Under the pieces are notes generated by a model. It was not told the DNA's origin, searched no databases, and worked only from the letters and a program-made list of their open reading frames with translations. The position numbers and the translations under genes are program-made. A DNA stretch of 64,000 nucleotides from Echinometra lucunter (lineage: Eukaryota; Echinodermata; Echinoidea; Camarodonta; Echinometridae). The DNA is taken from the NCBI GenBank assembly GCA_029962745.1, contig CM057165.1:2084256-2148255 (forward strand). Reading direction: 5' to 3'. This document shows positions 1 through 11,900 of the stretch, piece by piece (position 1 is the stretch's first letter; the number at the start of each line of letters is the position of its first letter).

Positions 1-290
1 AAGCAAAATTATTAAACAAGAATAAAGAAATGCAGAAGACTTGCATAAAGGAAATTGCAAAATGGAAAAAATGTCTCACTGTGATGCATTTCTATGGGTA
101 TTTTTTTTTTGTCTGTTTGGCAAATGCAATTTCATAGTGACCATTTGTCACCTTACTCTTTTTCAGCCCAAATCACTGATTCTATTCTATTCCTTTTATG
201 ACATATTCAATGCTGATATTTTCTGGATTGTATTTCTGCTCATGAGGATTAATAATGTACATCTTTAATAATGTACATCTTTAATAATGT

Positions 291-536
291 GAAGGTGTCG
301 TGGCAAAGTTGGTAAGAGCACATGCTCTTTACTCAAAGGGTTATGAGTGTAATCCCCACTGATGCCTGGCTCCTTTAAACTTCAGCAATACATTCAATCT
401 ACCTTTTGCTGCACTCTACCCAGGTGTATACATGGCTACCTGCCACTGCTGGGGTAATAATAACAATGCATTGTAAGTACCTTGAGAACCTTATGAGATA
501 TATGTCATACAGTATAAATATCTTCATTTATTATTA
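291..536 (+). repeat. tRNA-derived SINE
   Basis: The head resembles a tRNA gene: an A-box-like TGGCAAAGTTGG near 301 and a degenerate B-box (GTGTAATCCCC) about 40 bases later. A non-tRNA body with an AT-rich, ATT-containing tail follows. The 16-bp unit AATAATGTACATCTTT is repeated just upstream (251-289). Confidence 0.6.
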
Positions 537-1630
537 CACACCCTAAATGACAATAGGATTTCTAAGATAGCCAGGGAAGTCTGCAATACTAGTAGATCCA
601 GAAGGAGATAAACCCTAATAAAATAAAAAAACTTCAAAATCATAGAATGAAATCATTAACTTTTATCACACAATGACTATCCACATATGATATGCTGTAT
701 TTCTTTTAGTAACTCTCCCATTTAGATGCAGCGTACTCTCAGCTTTCATCTTTATAACACAGAAGAGGTGCGGTTTTCTCTTCAATTTCTCTACCAATTA
801 TGGCATCCCCTAGGGCTTTATTAGCATGCATTCATAATGACATGCTATATTAGGATGATGGTGGTAAAGTACCCATAACAAAAGCTGCTAATTGATAGGA
901 AAAAAAATATCTGCAATAAACATCACACTCAGTCTACTGTTTTTCTTCAATGACGATATACTCCAAGCTTTCTTCTTATGTAAAAGGGTTCCCCATCTCT
1001 TCATTATTACATCCTAAGTACATGCAATTAAGTCCATTGTGGCTTAACTGTATATCGTAGGGCTTGCAATGAACCTTTCTATACCTTGTGCAAATGAAGG
1101 GTATCCATTTGCCCCCAGACTTAAATTTCACTCAACTGTTTGGGCAATCAGAAAGCATGTTATCTTCTTCTATTGAAACGTGGTATTTGGGAGAGGGAGA
1201 TTTTGCACTTTGGCTTTGACAGTATTCAACAGAAAATATCTTGTAAAACCAGCATTTTCATGAAATTAATCATTCGACAAAAGAAATATGTTCATTGAAA
1301 ATCATAAAGTTGTTAACTCTAAGAAAGAGTAATCAAGTTAATGTCCTTCTGGTTCTTAGCAATTTATTTTTTTTAAACTTTGAGCCAGAGTCAAGTCATG
1401 TTTTCATTTTTTCCTTGTTGTTACTCAAGATGTCGAAATAGATGAGGGAGAGAACTTCATAATACATTCCCATCAAATATTAATAACCAGTAAGATAAGA
1501 AAGATTGAATTCAAGCGAATCATTTTCTCATTTCCAAGGCGAGAATAGAGTCACTATTTTGAGACCAGCCTTAGGCAACCAGACAATTGGATAGATTAAT
1601 TTGTATGCTTCATGAAATCAAACGAGTCCC

Positions 1631-1905
1631 TAGGAGGAGAGATACAGAGGGACAAACAAGGTGGGAGAGAGAGAAAGAGAGAAAAAGGTTCTTAAATTAA
1701 CAGAAGTAAAGACAAAAGGCAGGGATAGAACAAATAAATAAAAGATGGAGGGATAGTGAGAACAGTGGAATGCAGGAGACAGAGAGAGGAAAGGAGGGAG
1801 TGATAGAGGAAGGAAGAGAGAAAGAGAGACAAATAGGAAAGAACAACAAAGAGACTGAGAAAGAAAGAAGGAAAACAGTTAAGAAATGAAAAGGATGGAA
1901 ATAAT
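1631..1905 (+). repeat. Purine-rich (GA/GGA) low-complexity tract
   Basis: Nearly all A and G, with AGAGAGA and GGAGG runs. Open frames on the opposite strand are Ser/Leu/Phe low-complexity and not genes. Confidence 0.85.
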
Positions 1906-2218
1906 ACAGAAATAGAGATCTGTACGGCAGTGACAATCCAAGAAAGTTGAATAATGGATAAAAAATACAAACAAACCATGAATGATCTCTTAATAAAGGC
2001 CTATTTTTAGTTTATGATTAATGACTGTATGGCAAGAAATCAATACACCAGATACCTTGTTATGGATTCTAATCAGAGTGAGTAATTAGCATGGTTATAA
2101 TACAATCCTGTGTATGTGTTAACTACATGCTGTCTGATAAGATGAGAATTGCAATGATATATACTCTGCTAACAACAGAAATCAAATTAACTTTTAACTG
2201 TGTTGTTTTTATGGTTCC

Positions 2219-2395
2219 ATGACATTTGCTCTGGCAACAAATTTAAAACTTAAATCAAATCTAACACTAACCTTAATCCTTATCCTCACTTTATTTTGAA
2301 CAAAAAATACCTATCAGGCTATCACAACCCTAACCCTAAACCTACATCTTCAGAGAAATTGAGACAGGAGCAATCATTGCAAGAGCAAATGTCAT
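2219..2395. mobile_element. Short TIR element containing CCCTAA repeats
   Basis: The ends are inverted copies of ATGACATTTGCTCTNGCAA. The middle has degenerate CTAACC/CCTTAT units and AACCCTAACCCTAAACC. A second, diverged element of the same design lies at about 23453-23626. Confidence 0.6.
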
Positions 2396-2575
2396 GTCAT
2401 GAGTATCCATCTTGACCTGTTGCTTCATGGTCAAAACTAACTAAAACAGTGATTCAGTTTGATTTCATATATTGTTGTTGTGGTTTCTTTTTGTAAATCA
2501 CTACAAAAGTCACAATACTATAAATGATGTAATGATTAAGTACATACAATACAATAATATTATGTCATTTTAAGC

Positions 2576-3085
2576 CCGGGGGGGGGGGGGGGGATCACTT
2601 CCATTGAAGAGTGGACAGCATCCCCAAGAAAAAAAAACGCGGAAAAAGGGTATTTTTTCAGGGGTAGGCGCGGGAACGCACGGAACGCGAATAGAGTGTC
2701 AAAAACACCCAAAAATGAAAAAAAGCCCCCTAAATCACAATAATAATATACGCGAAAAGGGTATGTAATTTGCACCGACTGCGAGACCGACTGTAACAAG
2801 ACCCGTGAACGGAAAATCCTATAACGCCTGTGTAAAACACAATGAGACAGTGAATTATCTCGAGATAAAAACGGCTCCAAACTTTCAATGGACCCCACTA
2901 ACAGTCTCAAGATATGAAAATGGGAATATCCTTGTTTAGGGTGTGCAAATCTGGGACATCTGCACAAAATCCGTGTTTAGGGTGTCCTAGCGGCCTGCCC
3001 TTAAATCCTCGTTTAGGGTGCTTTTTTTAGGACGATTCTCGCGGATGCTGTCCACTCTTCAATGGAAGTGACCCCCCCCCCCAGG
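2576..3085. mobile_element. MITE with G-run terminal inverted repeats and 8-bp target duplication
   Basis: The left end is CC, a G run, then ATCACTTCCATTGAAGAGTG; the right end is the inverted equivalent (GGATGCTGTCCACTCTTC and on to a C run and AGG). The TIRs share about 45 bp. The 8-bp sequence TTTTAAGC flanks both sides exactly (2568-2575, 3086-3093). Eight-base duplications are typical of hAT and P superfamily transposons. No transposase is present. The 135-codon frame inside (2967-2560) overlaps the TIR and has no recognisable domain. Confidence 0.85.
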
Positions 3086-3147
3086 TTTTAAGCAAGTAAT
3101 AAGGAATTATGAAATAAAAAGACTTCAGTTCATAGTATCGACAATAC

Positions 3148-3228
3148 TTCAACCCTTAGCCTACTGGAACCGGGTGACACCTGTATTAAGCCTATGGGAA
3201 GGAGAGAATTCAGTAGTCAATGGGGTAA
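3148..3228. repeat. Short palindromic TTAA-type repeat, decayed copy
   Basis: CAACCCTTAGCCTACTGGAA at the left and GTAGTCAATGGGGTAAAA at the right form imperfect inverted ends. Related copies are at 37577-37656 and 50401-50471, and perhaps 36000-36078. Confidence 0.5.
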
Positions 3229-3344
3229 AAGATACAGGCTGTATGCATGTAGTGAATTCACACATCATAACTCGTAATAGTTTCATATCAACCGAAGACA
3301 GCACTTCAGAAATTCATCATCATCTTTCATAGTTTAAAAAAAAA

Positions 3345-3609
3345 ATTATGACAACAATAATCAATAAATAATAATAAAATCTTATTTACCAAGGGTAGTC
3401 ACTTCAGGTTTTAAACTGCTCTTCTAGCGGGCCCTGCATAACATAATATCTTATCATTACCCTTCTCCATTCTTATATGCCGAGCGCCTGGCTAGAAGGC
3501 AGAAGGTCCCATGTTTCAAGTCTTTGGTATGACTTGGCCGGGGATCGAACCCGCGACCTCCCGTTCATGAGGCAGATGCTCTAGCAATAATGAGCCAACA
3601 TGCCCGGTT
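3345..3609 (-). repeat. tRNA-derived SINE
   Basis: Reading the minus strand from 3609, an A-box-like TGGCTCATTATTGC is followed by a perfect B-box (GGTTCGATCCC) with tRNA-like spacing, then a unique body and a tail of ATTATTATTTATT. It is a SINE and not a tRNA gene: the acceptor stem does not pair and the body continues for about 200 bp. Confidence 0.8.
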
Positions 3610-3796
3610 ATCATTGATTGACTGATTGATTTGATTTGATTTTCATTTTCACAAACTCAACATCATATCAATGTGTAAAAACATAATAATAACATCATAT
3701 TAATGTGTAAAAAGACTAACTGTAGTCTTAAGTCTGCTCATTCGTATGACATATACTTCACATAAGTTGCTATGGGTTTGTAACATGTACAGTTCC

Positions 3797-4212
3797 TTAA
3801 CCCATTCTTGACAGGAATTATTTAAAGCCTAATTTGATCAGCTTTTATTCTTCAAATTGGCAACACCAACATTTTTATTTTATTGCTACATTTTTCTTAT
3901 AAAACATCATGTATCTGAAATGAATATAAATTGACAGAAATTATGATGAGAAGTAAAAAAGTTGCCAATTTGCAGGGGAAAACGGTGATTTTAAACCTTC
4001 TATCACATTGCCAATTTAAGGATTTTAATGCTTATTTTCCTTTAAAAAAATTTCAGCATCAAACAACGTATATTGACGTAACCAAAATGGGCACAGTTTG
4101 TGTAGAATTTTTTTCTCTTTCTGCTCATGTATTTGGTATGATTTTTAGGGCTTTGCATCAAAAGATATTAGGCCAAACCACAAAATGTGGACCTTTGTCA
4201 CGAATGGGTTAA
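3797..4212 (+). mobile_element. TTAA-flanked MITE, family A (copy 1)
   Basis: TTAA at each end encloses inverted termini CCCATTCTTGACAGG and TTTGTCACGAATGGG. TTAA duplication with CCC termini is typical of piggyBac-type elements. Two close copies are at 46199-46614 and 54895-55307. A 93-codon frame (3931-4212) is open in all three. Confidence 0.85.
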
Positions 4213-5535
4213 TTGGCTGCAATCATCTATGATATTGAAGCATTCTTGAATATTACTGTGATCATCATACTTAGACAAACTAATATTTATTAATGATTAA
4301 TAATTCATACCCTGGGTCAACAGTTTATTTTGAGTCTTACATTCGCTAGTTAGTAGATATGTTTATCTACCTCAAATATTGCATTCCACAGAATCAATGA
4401 GTTATACATCCTGTTTGTTGTTATGGTCTAAATAATTCAATTTGTAAATAATGACATCTCCATGCCCACATCACAGGATCTGGAAGGGGGTGACATGGAA
4501 CCAATGCCTCCTCCCCCCCCCCCCTGCAGGTTGCATCTAATGATCATTGTCAATGCATGGTGGGAGGGTGCAAAGGCCAAATTCCCTTCCTTCCTTGCCC
4601 CCTCCCCGTCAGCAAACACAAACATATCACAACAGAATGTGCAGTTGAAAGGTACAGACATAAAACTGAACAGAACAATCATTTACAAAAATTCCTTTCT
4701 TTTGTCCAGTGTTCAAAAGTGGTTTACAAAAGAGAATAAATTAATGAATGATGCAAATTCAAATCTAATTATTTTCCACTCTGGCAGTTATAAATTTTGA
4801 AAACCTCCTTAATCCTATTCTAATTTTCTGACACTGCCCCTCCCCATTACAGTTTCCTCCCCTTGAAAATATAATGCCGATTCAACAGAAATCAGTCTAA
4901 ACAAATCTGGTAATAAACTAAATTTTGTAATTTTGCAGTTGGAACACTAAATACTAAAAAAAAATTGGGGGGTCCCTTTTATGTATCTGAAGTTCCAACA
5001 GTGTTGAGTAGAGGAATGATACATGTATATCAAATTAAAATCAAATCCACTGGGTTGCAACACCAAACAGATCAATACAGAAAAATCTAATTTATTTAAA
5101 AAGTACCAATCTGTATGATTTTTTTTAAATATTGGATCAATAAGAAAGGGTCAGTGTTGGGGCATAAGGGCATCATCAGGAAAGTGATATTCCATAAATC
5201 AGAGCCCCAGTAGAAAGCTCCAATTCATAATTACATTTCTGAATGAATAAAGGGCAAACTGGAGCATATAAAGCATATCGATTATATGTGCCCCATATCT
5301 TGTGTTCTACAGAAAAATATCGATGGGAAATAGCGGTTGAGTAACCTGCTCAGTTTAGCGAGATAACTGTGAACTTGAAATACTAGATTTGCACCCAAAA
5401 AAATCAATAGTTGCTATGAATTCTCAAAAATGAAAAGTGGAATTTTCACGACCTTGACCATTCTCTTTCTCCTTCCTAAATATACATGTACACTGATTAA
5501 TCAATTCTTTTTATAACGTTCCCCCTTCCCACCCA

Positions 5536-5565
5536 CACTCCTTTCTCTCTCTCTCTCTCTCTCTA
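5536..5565 (+). repeat. (CT)n microsatellite
   Basis: TTTCTCTCTCTCTCTCTCTC run in intron sequence. Confidence 0.9.
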
Positions 5566-6067
5566 ACTAAATGTTAATCAGCCTTTTCTCCTTGCTTGCT
5601 GTGAGTAATGAAAAACAAATTAAGTGCTAGTGAAGGGACAATAAATAGATGAAGAACTTTTGATCACTGGCATTTCAGATGTGATAGAAGTTTTAATTTT
5701 GCACAAGATTAACCTCATTTTGAAAGTAAGAAACATGAGCACACTCTAGTATGTAACCAGTGGGTTTCTCTTCCCAACTCCCTGGTATAACTGAACATTT
5801 TCAATGACTGATTTCAGTTTCTGATGAATGAGTTCTAAGAATAAATCACTTAAGAAATATTTTAAAGTGTCATTTTGCTTCTAAAGTTGTTGTAAGCTAT
5901 GCCATGTGTAGATGGAAACAGAAACAAGTGCAGTTTACTAATGATACAATTAATGGCAAAATGTCACCTACATAAACACCGGAATAGATTATGAAAATAT
6001 TTTCCTAGTTTTGTTGGCTAAATTGTTGGAAATTGCTACAGGAATTGAGATGAAAAATGTACATATT

Positions 6068-6112
<45 letters not shown>

Positions 6113-6235
6113 GGTAGAGGGAGAGGGGAGAGAGAGGGGCAAGAGAGAGAGGGGGCAAGTGAGGGGAGAGGGGGAAAGAGGGAGGGGGGAGAGGGGAGGG
6201 AGGGAGAGAGGGAAGGAGGGAGGGAACAGTGGTGA
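6068..6235 (+). repeat. (TG)n microsatellite followed by a GA/GGGA purine tract
   Basis: About 20 TG units are followed by 120 bases of almost pure purine. The many frames here (Val-Cys, Thr-His, Pro-Ser-rich) are low-complexity artefacts. Confidence 0.92.
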
Positions 6236-6568
6236 GGGTAGGGAGTGGGGTGGATATGAGATGAAACAATGATCCAAATTTTCATCTGAATATCCCAGAT
6301 TTATATATCCTTTGAAGCAGGAGAGACTCCTGTGATTGTTCTTCCTGAACATCAAAACATTTTCAAAGGATTATTTTTCCAGTATATACCTCAAAACATG
6401 ACCCACATGAGTCATGTTCATTGTGAGAGTGATGAAGTTCTATTTTTAATAAATCTCCCACGTCTTGCGCTGTGTTGGCAGCAGGAAATATTTAGCAGAG
6501 ACAATAGTATTAACTCATGTCAGTCTATGCATTATCATATGGCTGATTGAGAAAGACTGTGAAATGTA

Positions 6569-6569
6569 C

Positions 6570-6610
<41 letters not shown>

Positions 6611-7147
6611 ACTCGACCCCAAAAGTGGTAGGTATGTGCCGCGGTCGAGACAAAAAACGGGGGCTTTGGAACGGGCTTATTGTGAAAAGGAGGGTCTTCG
6701 GAACGGGCTTCGGAACTACAAATGTTTGTGAAAACGGGGGTCTTTGGCACGGTTCGCCTGCGTGTGAGTGCGTATGTATCCCTATGGAACGGGCATACGT
6801 GCATGCAGCTAGCCCGGCGGCACGGGCGCCGGCTGCGCTCCCGCAGAGGCGATGGTCGGACAGCGCTCTGCGGGCCACTTTTCAGCAATAATGCAGCTCA
6901 TTGTAGCGGATCAATGCGGCCGGAACGGCGTAACGAAAAATATGCGAAGCTTTGGAACGGATTTCTTTCTTCTTTTTTCTCGATAAGAAGAAAATGCTAT
7001 GCTTTGGAACGGCTTTCTTTGTTCTTTTTCTCAATAAGATAAAAATGCTATGCTTTGGAACGGAAATTTGAGTGTAAAAATGGGGGTCTTCTCCGCGGCA
7101 CATACCCACCACACATTATATACTGAGTGCCCCCCCCCCCCCCCGGG
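6569..7147. mobile_element. MITE with G-run terminal inverted repeats and 8-bp target duplication (second family)
   Basis: It starts CCC plus about 39 G and ends with a C run plus GGG. Just inside, GGTATGTGCCGCGG occurs as an inverted pair. GAAATGTA flanks both ends (6561-6568 and 7148-7155). The interior carries a degenerate direct repeat around TTTGGAACGG, seen at least five times, and is CpG-rich relative to its surroundings. No transposase frame; the internal open frames are not gene-like. Confidence 0.85.
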
Positions 7148-7281
7148 GAAATGTATTTCTATAATACATAATAAAAATAATATGTCTCGTTACACAGGGT
7201 AGCCTTTTCAATACTATGTACTGTTTTCCCATAGGGCCTTGTAATCATATTACCCTGGCCTCAGCATGGCAATTGTAGCAA

Positions 7282-7655
7282 CTCAGCATGCTATGGTGGC
7301 CCTGAAGTAAGCTTGACAACAGGTCATGTGCGACGTGAATTTCGGGGCAAACTTTGCATCTCAGTCGCGAAATTCGCAAACCGTAACGCGAAGTTTGTGT
7401 CCCAGTCGTGAAATTCATGATCCGACGCGAACTTTGCATCCCAGTCATGAAATTCATGACCCGTGGCGCGAAATTCATGAGCTAGGATGCGAAATTCACG
7501 ACCATGACGCAAACTTTGCGTCCCAGTCATGAAATTCATGACCTGTGGTGTGAAATTCATGACCTGGGATGTGAAATTCATGGCCCGTGACGCGAAATTC
7601 ATGACCCACATGACCGGTTGTCGAGTGTACTTCAGGGCCACCATAGCATGCTCAG
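7282..7655. mobile_element. Fold-back element with GAAATTCATGACC tandem repeats
   Basis: The ends are inverted copies of CTCAGCATGCTATGGTGGCC followed by CTGAAGTA and GACAACnGGTCA, about 45 bp each. The centre (7335-7600) is a degenerate array of GAAATTCATGACC and its near-reverse GCGAACTTTGC/GTCCCAGTC blocks. No clear target duplication. Confidence 0.75.
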
Positions 7656-7679
7656 TGCATTCAAGGAATAAATCCAATT

Positions 7680-7810
7680 AAGTCCCAATCACTACACCTA
7701 GGTTGAGCGTGGTGAATGCAGATTAATATCTTGCCAAAGGATATCAGTGCTGCAGCAGGGATTTGAACCGCCTACCTTGTAGTTCACATATCCACTAGAC
7801 AACAAGTTTG
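7680..7810 (-). repeat. tRNA-derived SINE fragment
   Basis: The minus strand from about 7803 reads GTTGTCTAGTGGATATGTG (A-box-like), then GGTTCAAATCC, a perfect B-box, and continues into a SINE body like that at 61809-62125 (both contain AATATCTTGCC/ATGTCTTACC-like segments after the tRNA part). Confidence 0.65.
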
Positions 7811-7824
7811 ATTGTCATCTTGCG

Positions 7825-8695
7825 ATTGATTGGTATGTATACAAATGATTAACTCATTGCTATGCATACAACCGTCAAGTGATTGCTACGCATGCAATCG
7901 TCAGTTGATTGCTATGCATTCAATCGTCAATCGATTACTACGCATGCAATCGTTAATCGATTCCTATGCATGCAATCTCAATTGATTGCTACGCATGCAA
8001 TTGTTAATTGATTGCTACGTATACAATCGTTAACTGATTGCTATGTGTGCAATTGTTAATTGTTATGTAATACCTCTTATTTGATTGCTATGTATGCAAT
8101 CATTAATTGATTGCTATGTATGCAACTGTTAAAGACATATGTTAACATTGTTACAATTTTTAAAAAACCTTGTTTTGCTACTTGAAAATGGGATAAACAT
8201 AAGGGTTATAATGTAAAAATACCAGTCTGAAAATTTCAAAGTATAATATCCACAGGAATTATTTTAAAATATAAAAAATGTGAACCAATGTTTGTAAAAT
8301 ATACGAGGGTCGGTTGCACAGAATACACATAAGGAGTGCGCATGCGCGTATGACTCACCTTACCGTACTGTGTGTATTGGCGTATCACGCGGCGGGAGGC
8401 ACATAACGGCATTTTCAAATTCAAGCAAAGTGGTCCTTTCAGTGATTGTCTCGTGAGACGAAGGATAATAAAATCGCCGTTTGCGTCTAACTTACACTTT
8501 TTCATTCCAAATTGTGGTTGGTTTCAGGGTTTTTGAGTACAAATACAAGAACTCATACACATGTTTCATCTTAGTTTGAGAATTTTTTAAAGTTAGCCAA
8601 TGTCTTTAATTGATTGCTATGTAATTGATCGCTATGTATACAATCGTTAGTTGAGTGCTACATGTACAATCATTACTTGATCATACAATCTATTC
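7825..8695 (+). repeat. Tandem array of palindromic ATTGCNACGCATGCAATC units, interrupted by a MITE
   Basis: About ten units of 26-30 bp, each built on GATTGCTACGCATGCAATC, itself a near-palindrome, run from 7825 to 8128. The array resumes at 8610-8695 after a TTAA-flanked MITE that inserted into it. Confidence 0.85.
8129..8609 (-). mobile_element. TTAA-flanked MITE, family B (copy 1)
   Basis: TTAA at both ends, with termini AGACATATGTTAAC and GTTAGCCAATGTCT inverted. Inserted in the middle of the tandem array at 7825-8695, so the TTAA duplication is directly demonstrable. The body holds GTGCGCATGCGCGTATGACT and an 89-codon frame (8505-8236) shared with the other copies. Confidence 0.88.
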
Positions 8696-8893
8696 ATCAA
8701 TCACAGGATAAGTTTTTTAGTTATAGAGCCCTGGATCCGCTACTATACATAGCGTGTCATGACATGATCAAGGACCATGTTCAGTAGGTTCTCAACATAT
8801 AACTAGAATGATACAGCTGTCTCTCAAAAGATCACAGCTGAGCATGCAGCTGACAAGAGTGAAACAGTTGCCTTCCGAAAATGGCAGAATTAC

Positions 8894-8936
8894 TTGTATA
8901 ACGACGTCATTCTGCAGTGACAGGTACCTTGCTTTA
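8894..8936 (-). CDS. Possible micro-exon of the unrecognised gene
   Basis: This 43-nt segment follows a good acceptor (GCTTTCTCAG) and ends at CAA/GTAATT. In phase 1 it reads KQGTCHCRMTSLY. Support is weak: splice sites, open frame and phase only. Confidence 0.22.
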
Positions 8937-11900
8937 CTGAGAAAGCACGCTCACAATAAAGATAAACTTTACTTTGTAAGCCTTTTTAACATGCACAATT
9001 ATCCTTCTTCAAGATACTTATTCTACATTAGAGTCTCTCTCTACCCACGTCTATGAGCTATTAATAAAATGATAACCACTTCCATCAGTTACTTGAAACT
9101 GAAAGCACTGTTTACAACCAGTTGATATCATATACAATTTAAATAATGGATTTTCAACTTATTGAATGATCGATAATGAAATAATTAAAAAATCAACACA
9201 TGCATGAAATGACAAGATATCTTGAAAATTGTCAGAAGGACGAAATGCATTTGGGAAACTTACCTAAACGACGATAGCTGATGTGTCGCATCATTTTGAT
9301 AATTCCAACTTGTTAGAACTTTATACTTCAGTAGTATGAACATATAAGCCTCTGCATGGTGCCATCCTCACAACTGTACTAAAAATTTCCACCAATAAGT
9401 TACTGTAGAAAACTGAAACATAGATCAAGACTAGACTTATGCAGCCCCATTCATACTGAATGACGTCATGTATTTTCCTAGACCTATTATCTTCCCTGAG
9501 TTGTATTGTGCTCTGTTTTCTTAAGCTATGTTTAATATTGCCACTTCAGTATGAATGGAAGCAGTATATCGCATCATCTATAGAACAGGGTCGTCAAATT
9601 GAACTGTGTTCCCTTGTACTTCTCATTATTCTCTATTAAAGGGCAACACACAATTATGATTTCATAAAATTCCCCCTCAAAAGATAAAATACTAGAGATG
9701 ATAGTACATAAAGAATAAAAACGATTGTATATCAATGCCTCCATTTACAATAGACCAACTGATTATTTCTACACATTTCTTTAAAGGGCATTTAATTCTG
9801 AAATATCTCTTAACTAAAGTCATTGTCAAAGCTTTTGAAAGAAGATTTAAAACAGACACTTTTCCAAAAATGAAACTTTTGCACATTGTCAAAGGCAATA
9901 GATCCTACTTCCTATAGAGAAAGAAACTTTTTACGAGTCAGAAGGTTTAATACCTGTGTATGGAAATATATGGTTTTAAAATTCTAAACGAGCATTTGAA
10001 CTCCCAAAGTACCACAAAAATGTGTCTTGGTGACTGATTCCCTTTAATTCCTTTGGGGGGAAATCCTTTGAAACCTGTGAGAGCTGAAACCACTGATCTG
10101 TGTAAGTTGTACAATGGAATCATGTCATTTTGAATATGAACTATCAAATATGATGAATGGAAAATATATTGGAATGAAGTAAGTTGAATGAATAATTGTC
10201 AGTGGAGCTGTTCAAAATCCTATTACAATGTGTTTCCCACGCAGTTCAGGAATGATCCTTATTTCTCATTCAGTATTATGAGAAAAGGAACAGAACTTTG
10301 AAAGGAATCTCCATATCATATCTATTAACCCATAGCCACACAGTGTTTCTTTTTGGTGACCCTTTTGCAGTATATTTTGATCTAAAATACTAAGAATTAC
10401 ACATCACACATTTATGAGAAAAAAGAGGAAAGTTAACTGAAATTTATAGTCCATTCCCAAACACAGTCTTCTGTGTAGTCATCTAAGTTTAATCCAATAA
10501 GAGCAATTTAATTGTGTCTTATCATTAAACTCTTTAAATTGGCAGCACCGAAAAGTATATAATCACTTTTTTGCATCAAATTGGCAGTTTTTCTAATAGA
10601 TTTTCCAATCTTTATTCACTTTGGTTTTTGGCTCCAAAGTACAGCTTAGTAAAATCCACATCGACTCCATCTCATTTTCTGGTCTCACTGTAAATTTGTC
10701 AAGTTCTTGTCGCAATCTCGGTATAGTTTTTGATTCTCACATGACAATGTCGTATCACATTTCTTTTATTTGTAGATCAGTTCGCTACCAATTGCGAAAT
10801 ATTGGTTTTATTAGGAAATACTTGTCTCGACCGGCCACAGAAAAATTGGTTCACGCTTTAATTTCGTCCCGTCTTGATTTTGGAAACTCCCTATTGTTTA
10901 ATCTACCCCAGAATCAGTTAGTGAAAGTTCAGAAACTTCAAAATGCTGCCGCTCGCATCGTTTCTCTATCCACCAGGCGCACTCACATTACTCCTATTTT
11001 AAGATCCTTACATTGGCTCCCTGTAAAACAGCGTATTATGTTCAAGATTTTGTTGTTAACTTTCCATTGTGTTCATGGCTCATCTCCCCAGTACCTTATT
11101 TCACTGATCAAAAGTTATACCCCTTCAAGATCCTTACGTTCCTCCCTTTCCAATTCTCTTGTTACCCCCAAAGTTTCCAAAACCTGGGGTGAAAGATCAT
11201 TTGTTTACTCATCCTCGAAGCTATGGAATAGCCTCCCTCATAACATCAAACAGTGCTTGACTTCTGAAACTTTCAAAAATTACCTCAAAACATTTCTGTT
11301 CAATTCTTCTTAATTTCTTTTATAATTTCCTAAAAAGCGCCTTGAGCACTCTACAGAGTGGATTTGGCGCGATATAAGTCTTAATTATTAATTATTATTA
11401 TTATTTATATCCATTTTTAAAACTACATAGACATAGAGATTATTAGATGCTGCCAATTTGAGGAGGAAAAAATGATTAAATTTGAGCTTACAAACAAGCC
11501 AATAGGAAGATTGTGTCTCGCCCACCCGTGGCTAAATAACACGAAAGTTTCCCCAAGTACATCCCTTGCCCTAACCAAGTTTGATGTCACAAGAAAGTCT
11601 TGCAGGTCGTAAAGTTTGACCTAAAATGACCTTTCACCTTACCATGTGACCTGACAGCACAATAGCATGAATGTACCCCTAGTGCATCTATCACCCAAAT
11701 TTGGTTGCTATTGCAGCAACATGTGCCAAGTTATGCGTCATAAGAGAGTCTTGCAGGTAAACTTTAACGTTTGAAATACAAGAAATGACAGAGGAAAAGC
11801 AAATTCAAGAATTTGAAAACATCTGTAACATATGACCTCCAATGACCTTTCACCTTATCATGTGAAGTCCAACAGAATGATAACATGCACTTCCCCTTAG

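Noticed and set aside
2560..2967. 135-codon frame on the minus strand
   Set aside because: Lies within the G-run MITE, starts in its interior and ends in its TIR, with no recognisable motif.
3481..3609. Possible tRNA gene on the minus strand (good A and B boxes)
   Set aside because: No pairing acceptor stem, and a SINE body and tail follow; the same applies at 291, 7803 and 62120.
5989..6355. Pro/Ser- and Thr-His-rich frames
   Set aside because: Translations of the TG microsatellite and purine tract.
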